This document shows, in pieces, positions 7,068 through 9,742 of a stretch of DNA of 9,742 nt. A model generated the notes under the pieces. That model was not told where the DNA came from, did no database searches, and saw nothing but the letters and a program-made list of their open reading frames with translations. Position numbers and translations under genes: made by a program. Positions within the stretch are counted from its first letter, which is position 1, and the number at the start of each line of letters is the position of its first letter. Where the stretch lies: assembly GCA_022771185.1 (NCBI GenBank), contig JALFCJ010000067.1, positions 1-9,742 of the forward strand. The letters are read 5' to 3'. Origin of the DNA: Spirochaetales bacterium (lineage in GTDB: Bacteria; Spirochaetota; Spirochaetia; Sphaerochaetales; Sphaerochaetaceae).

Positions 7068-8708
7068 TCAGAAACTATATCTGGCACCCAATGCGATGCT
7101 AGGTATTACTCCCTTTGCAGCATTAGATCTGAATACTACACCTACTTCTCCAAAGATAAATAGATTATCAATCACTTCAACCTCATATCCCAGTCCACCA
7201 CCAAGAATTAATCCTGTTGGACGACCTGCACCGATTCCAATTGAAATACCAGCCTCACCAAAGACATATAATCCTTCTGGATTAGAGAAGTTATACTTTA
7301 AATATCCCTCGATTGGCATATAACCGCTTAAGTCATAACCAAGTTTCAATCCAGCACTAAATCGATCATTAATCTTATATTCTCCTCTTACATCAAATCC
7401 CAAAACAAATGGGCTAGAAGGATAAGAGAAATCAAGTTCACCTTTTATTGATAAACCAAGAGAAATATCATTTAGAACATTTCCAGCTTTAGTAAGTGGT
7501 TCCACGATAGTTAATTCATTACTCTTCTCATCTTTGGATGCAGGAATTTCGTCAGAAGCATTTGATTCATTCATACTCCCAGAAAGATCATCAAAGCTCT
7601 CCGTAAGAGGCATAGGTGTGTAAGCAAGAATCAAATCATCAAGTGCATCAAGCGCTGCTAGAATATAGCTATCGTCTACCACAGGATATGTAAGCTCGAT
7701 GCCATCTTCTTTTAATGTATAATAAACATACTTACTCTCTTCTGGGAAATTAGCCTTTAGTATCTCTATTGCTTCATTAATCTCGCTTGAAGTAAAAGCA
7801 TCGACTGATGTAATGAATGCTGAGCTAGATGTTGCAGTAATATAAACTTTCTTGCCGTAGAGTTGATACTCTCTGCAAAATAAATCGCTTTCAACGTGTG
7901 ATTCATTAATTAAAGAAAGTACAATATCTCTTAAGATAAAGAGATTATTATATACTTCGGACTTATCCTTTCCAAAGTAATATTCCGGATAAGAAAGAGT
8001 TAAAGATTTTCCATCAAACTCATACATCACTGCTTCACTTAATGCTGGATAATCTTCAACAACTGTATCAAGTACTGAAACTACAAAAGACAATGATGGA
8101 TAAGGCTCTGAGAAAGTAAATATTGCGTTATCAGAAGAAACTACAAATTCAGCAGAAAGGCCATCGATAGTAAATCTATCTGAAAGGATTAAGCTTCCAT
8201 TATCAGTATTCGTTTCTTCAAGAATAGTTTCATTAACAGTAGTATCTGTATTGACAGTATCAACCAAAGATGCAGCTGGCGTATTTACTTCTTTTGACTC
8301 AATTTCATCAGTTGCCTTATTCTCACTAGCGAATACAGGAGGCTGAGGAACAGAAGGTTTTTCTTCTATTGTTGGAATGACCTCAATAGTTACTTTCTCC
8401 TCTTCGTTATTTAATGGAACAGAATTGCTGACTCCTTCAACTTTTTCTGGTTCCTTTTCAGAAGAAGCAACGACCTCAGTAGAAATACTTGTCTTATCTT
8501 CCACAACATTAACAGGTACTGGAACAGTAACAATTGAATTGGATGAGTTATCACTCTGAACAACGGCATCCTTATTTACAAGAGCTGAAGGATTAGCAAC
8601 AGCTTTTGTTTCATTATCTTTTTTCTTACAAGAAGAAAGACTCAAAAGAACAAGAAGAGTAACCAATGCGAATGAACAGATCTTTAATATTTTTTTCTTA
8701 GTCTTCAT
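7068..8708 (-). CDS. Predicted lipoprotein with two alpha/beta modules and a C-terminal beta-barrel
   Basis: A 546-residue envelope protein. The signal peptide has a KTKKK n-region, a hydrophobic core (8-23) and a lipobox LSSC with C27 as lipidated residue, followed by KKK. A long Val/Glu/Ser/Pro-rich linker (about 31-175) leads to module A (179-268) and module B (278-363). Each module contains the pattern [F/L]xGxxLTxSYP or equivalent (FDGKSLTLSYP, KEDGIELTYP) followed by a helix. A second acidic/Ser linker precedes the C-terminal domain (about 413-546), which has alternating strands and ends in ARYSF, like an eight-stranded outer-membrane barrel. The C-terminal part is clearly related to the next gene to the right. 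ATG at 8708 is preferred over GTG at 8714, because the GTG overlaps the AGAGGTG ribosome binding site. Function unknown; outer-membrane location is inferred. Confidence 0.8.
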   Translation of the reverse strand: MKTKKKILKICSFALVTLLVLLSLSSCKKKDNETKAVANPSALVNKDAVVQSDNSSNSIVTVPVPVNVVEDKTSISTEVVASSEKEPEKVEGVSNSVPLNNEEEKVTIEVIPTIEEKPSVPQPPVFASENKATDEIESKEVNTPAASLVDTVNTDTTVNETILEETNTDNGSLILSDRFTIDGLSAEFVVSSDNAIFTFSEPYPSLSFVVSVLDTVVEDYPALSEAVMYEFDGKSLTLSYPEYYFGKDKSEVYNNLFILRDIVLSLINESHVESDLFCREYQLYGKKVYITATSSSAFITSVDAFTSSEINEAIEILKANFPEESKYVYYTLKEDGIELTYPVVDDSYILAALDALDDLILAYTPMPLTESFDDLSGSMNESNASDEIPASKDEKSNELTIVEPLTKAGNVLNDISLGLSIKGELDFSYPSSPFVLGFDVRGEYKINDRFSAGLKLGYDLSGYMPIEGYLKYNFSNPEGLYVFGEAGISIGIGAGRPTGLILGGGLGYEVEVIDNLFIFGEVGVVFRSNAAKGVIPSIALGARYSF

Positions 8709-8737
8709 GAACACCTCTTATGTATTCTTATAAACAA

Positions 8738-8766
8738 ATAATAATTGCAGAAGTGACATTATACAA
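8738..8766 (-). promoter_or_regulatory. Candidate promoter(s) of the lipoprotein-coaD unit
   Basis: Two overlapping possibilities are visible on the minus strand. A perfect TATAAT lies at 8763-8758 but has no good -35 box. TTGTAT (8766-8761) and TATTAT (8743-8738) are spaced by 17 nt. Either could serve the lipoprotein gene, whose ATG is at 8708. The region is AT-rich. Confidence 0.45.
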
Positions 8767-8801
8767 TCCAACTTTATTTCAATACATTTATTTTCCACAT
8801 A

Positions 8802-8827
8802 AAAAGGGCTGGTTTCCCAGCCCTTTT
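8802..8827 (-). terminator. Intrinsic terminator after the beta-barrel gene
   Basis: On the minus strand AAAAGGGCTGG (8827-8817), loop GAAA, and CCAGCCCTTTT (8812-8802) form an 11-bp perfect stem closed by a GNRA tetraloop, with a run of T. It lies 18 nt after the stop codon at 8846. Because of the A/T arms it could also stop transcription coming from the other side, but no plus-strand gene needs it. Confidence 0.93.
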
Positions 8828-8845
8828 GTATCTCTATATAGAGAA

Positions 8846-9742
8846 TTAGAATGTAATCCTTGCACCAACTGTGAGAGCTGGGTTGAACTGAACACCAGAA
8901 GCAACAAGCATGTCAACTCCGAATTCACCAAAGAGTGAAACATTTTCTGCTACGTTCATTTCATATCCTGCAGCAACACCAACAGCAAGCTGTGTCTTAT
9001 TGCCGTTAAGTCCAAATCTAGCACCGACATCGCCGATTACATACAATCCCTTCACAGGAAGATTATACTTACCGAATACACCAACTGGTACATAACCATC
9101 AAGTGCATATCCAACATTCAATCCCATTGAGAAGTTTGATGTAAGATCAACACCAAATCTGCCTTCAACTGAGCCATAGAATGGAGCATTGTAAGCTTCC
9201 TTGTATTTAGCACTGTAGTTACCTGTAGCAACAAGTTCTACAGAAAGCTTATTCATTGTCTTAACAGCCTTTGGTTCTGGAGCAACAACAGGTTCAACTG
9301 CTACTGGAGCTGGTGCTTCAACTGCTGGAGCTGGTTCAACAGGTGCTTCAACAACTGGCTCTACAACTGGAGCTTCAACCTTATCTTCAGCCTTTGCAAC
9401 TGCTGTACCGAAGAGCTGGTCTGCTGCCCACTTTGCATCCTTTTCAAGCTGCTTTACTGCTGCAACTACAAATGCATCGCTCTGAGTTGGGTATGTAACT
9501 GTTACAACAGAGCCGTCGAATGTGTACTGGCAAGCTGCTGCAACTGGGTAAGCCTTGACGAGAGCTGCTGCGACATAGTCAACGTCAGCCTTTGTTGTGC
9601 CGGCAGGAACTGTGATCTCAGCATAGTCGCTGTAAGCAACAACGTTTGCAGCGAGGCCGTGAGTTGTGATGATTGTTGAGAATACAGGAGCTTCTTCAAC
9701 AACTGGCTCTTCAACTGGAGCTTCAACCTTATCTTCAGCCTT
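8846..9742 (-). CDS. Repeat-bearing P/V/E/A-rich protein with C-terminal beta-barrel (5' end missing)
   Basis: The frame is open without a stop from the right edge (9742) to TAG at 8846-8848, giving 298 visible residues; the start and any signal peptide lie outside. Counting from the edge: a Glu/Val/Pro linker (1-20); an alpha/beta module (21-115, with YTFDGSVVTVTYP at 73-85); a second linker (117-162) rich in APVxEPVVE; and a C-terminal domain (163-298) of alternating strands ending in VGARITF, with terminal Phe as in outer-membrane barrels. Both linkers begin KAEDKVEAPV, 116 residues apart. The barrel and module resemble those of the lipoprotein encoded just downstream (shared GYxLxGYxP, KYN, GLYVxG, LFGEFGV-type blocks). 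The internal ATG at 9256 is not the start. Codon use is even and biased (GTT, GCA/GCT, AAG), as in an abundant protein. Probable outer-membrane protein; function unknown. Confidence 0.8.
   Translation of the reverse strand, partial: KAEDKVEAPVEEPVVEEAPVFSTIITTHGLAANVVAYSDYAEITVPAGTTKADVDYVAAALVKAYPVAAACQYTFDGSVVTVTYPTQSDAFVVAAVKQLEKDAKWAADQLFGTAVAKAEDKVEAPVVEPVVEAPVEPAPAVEAPAPVAVEPVVAPEPKAVKTMNKLSVELVATGNYSAKYKEAYNAPFYGSVEGRFGVDLTSNFSMGLNVGYALDGYVPVGVFGKYNLPVKGLYVIGDVGARFGLNGNKTQLAVGVAAGYEMNVAENVSLFGEFGVDMLVASGVQFNPALTVGARITF
9346..9394 (-). repeat. 49-bp direct repeat, inner copy
   Basis: Matches 9694-9742 at 48 of 49 positions (single T/A difference). It encodes the KAEDKVEAPVVEPVVE linker start in frame, 348 bp (116 codons) from the other copy. 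Confidence 0.92.
9694..9742 (-). repeat. 49-bp direct repeat, outer copy (reaches the window edge)
   Basis: Partner of 9346-9394 and encodes KAEDKVEAPVEEPVVE in the same reading frame. The match continues to the last base of the window, so the true repeat may be longer and there may be more copies beyond the edge. Confidence 0.92.

Noticed and set aside
7068..8714. GTG start at 8714 (two residues longer) for the lipoprotein
   Set aside because: This GTG overlaps the ribosome binding site AGAGGTG that serves ATG at 8708.
8846..9256. A 136-residue protein starting at the ATG at 9256
   Set aside because: The same frame is open to the window edge, with matching composition and repeats; the ATG is an internal Met within a larger, 5'-truncated gene.
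9271..9726. Leu/Gln-rich frames on both strands opposite or beside the repeat region
   Set aside because: They are shadows of the Val/Pro/Glu/Ala-rich coding sequence in other frames and have no ribosome binding site or recognisable domain.
9346..9742. CRISPR-like or mobile-element repeat
   Set aside because: There are only two copies, 348 bp apart, both in frame within one coding sequence and with no terminal inverted repeats or transposase; a protein-domain duplication explains them.

Overview
The window looks like chromosomal DNA from a spirochaete, probably Treponema-like. The evidence is a Treponema-style gene set (dnaG, rpoD, a zinc-ribbon coiled-coil protein, rnpB), a lipoprotein with a loose spirochaetal lipobox, AT-rich spacers and outer-membrane beta-barrel proteins. 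This assignment is an inference; no 16S rRNA or species marker is present. Every supported gene is on the minus strand, so the window reads biologically from right (9742) to left (1). Coding density is high and no intergenic gap reaches 300 bp.

Right part (about 9742-6016), envelope and coenzyme A. A 5'-truncated gene (8846 to beyond 9742) encodes a Pro/Val/Glu/Ala-rich, repeat-bearing protein ending in a small beta-barrel. It closes with a strong GAAA-loop terminator. A paralogous 546-residue predicted lipoprotein follows, with two copies of an alpha/beta module and the same kind of C-terminal barrel. It is tightly coupled to a 169-residue basic/zinc-finger protein of unknown function, which overlaps coaD (phosphopantetheine adenylyltransferase) by GTGA. 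A perfect-stem terminator ends this unit.

Middle (about 6006-5851): a compact tRNA-Tyr(GUA) transcription unit with a recognisable promoter and an intrinsic terminator directly after the mature 3' end.

Left part (5839-1), information processing: a YkgJ-type cysteine-cluster protein, dnaG primase, an unusually large rpoD (808 aa) whose start codon abuts the dnaG stop, a zinc-ribbon coiled-coil protein, and the 5' portion of rnpB (RNase P RNA), which runs off the left edge. This is a variant of the bacterial macromolecular-synthesis cluster that pairs primase with the primary sigma factor.

The two most notable items are the enlarged, highly acidic sigma factor and the pair of modular beta-barrel proteins, one of which carries a 49-bp near-perfect in-frame direct repeat. 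No mobile element, CRISPR array, phage or defence gene was seen.
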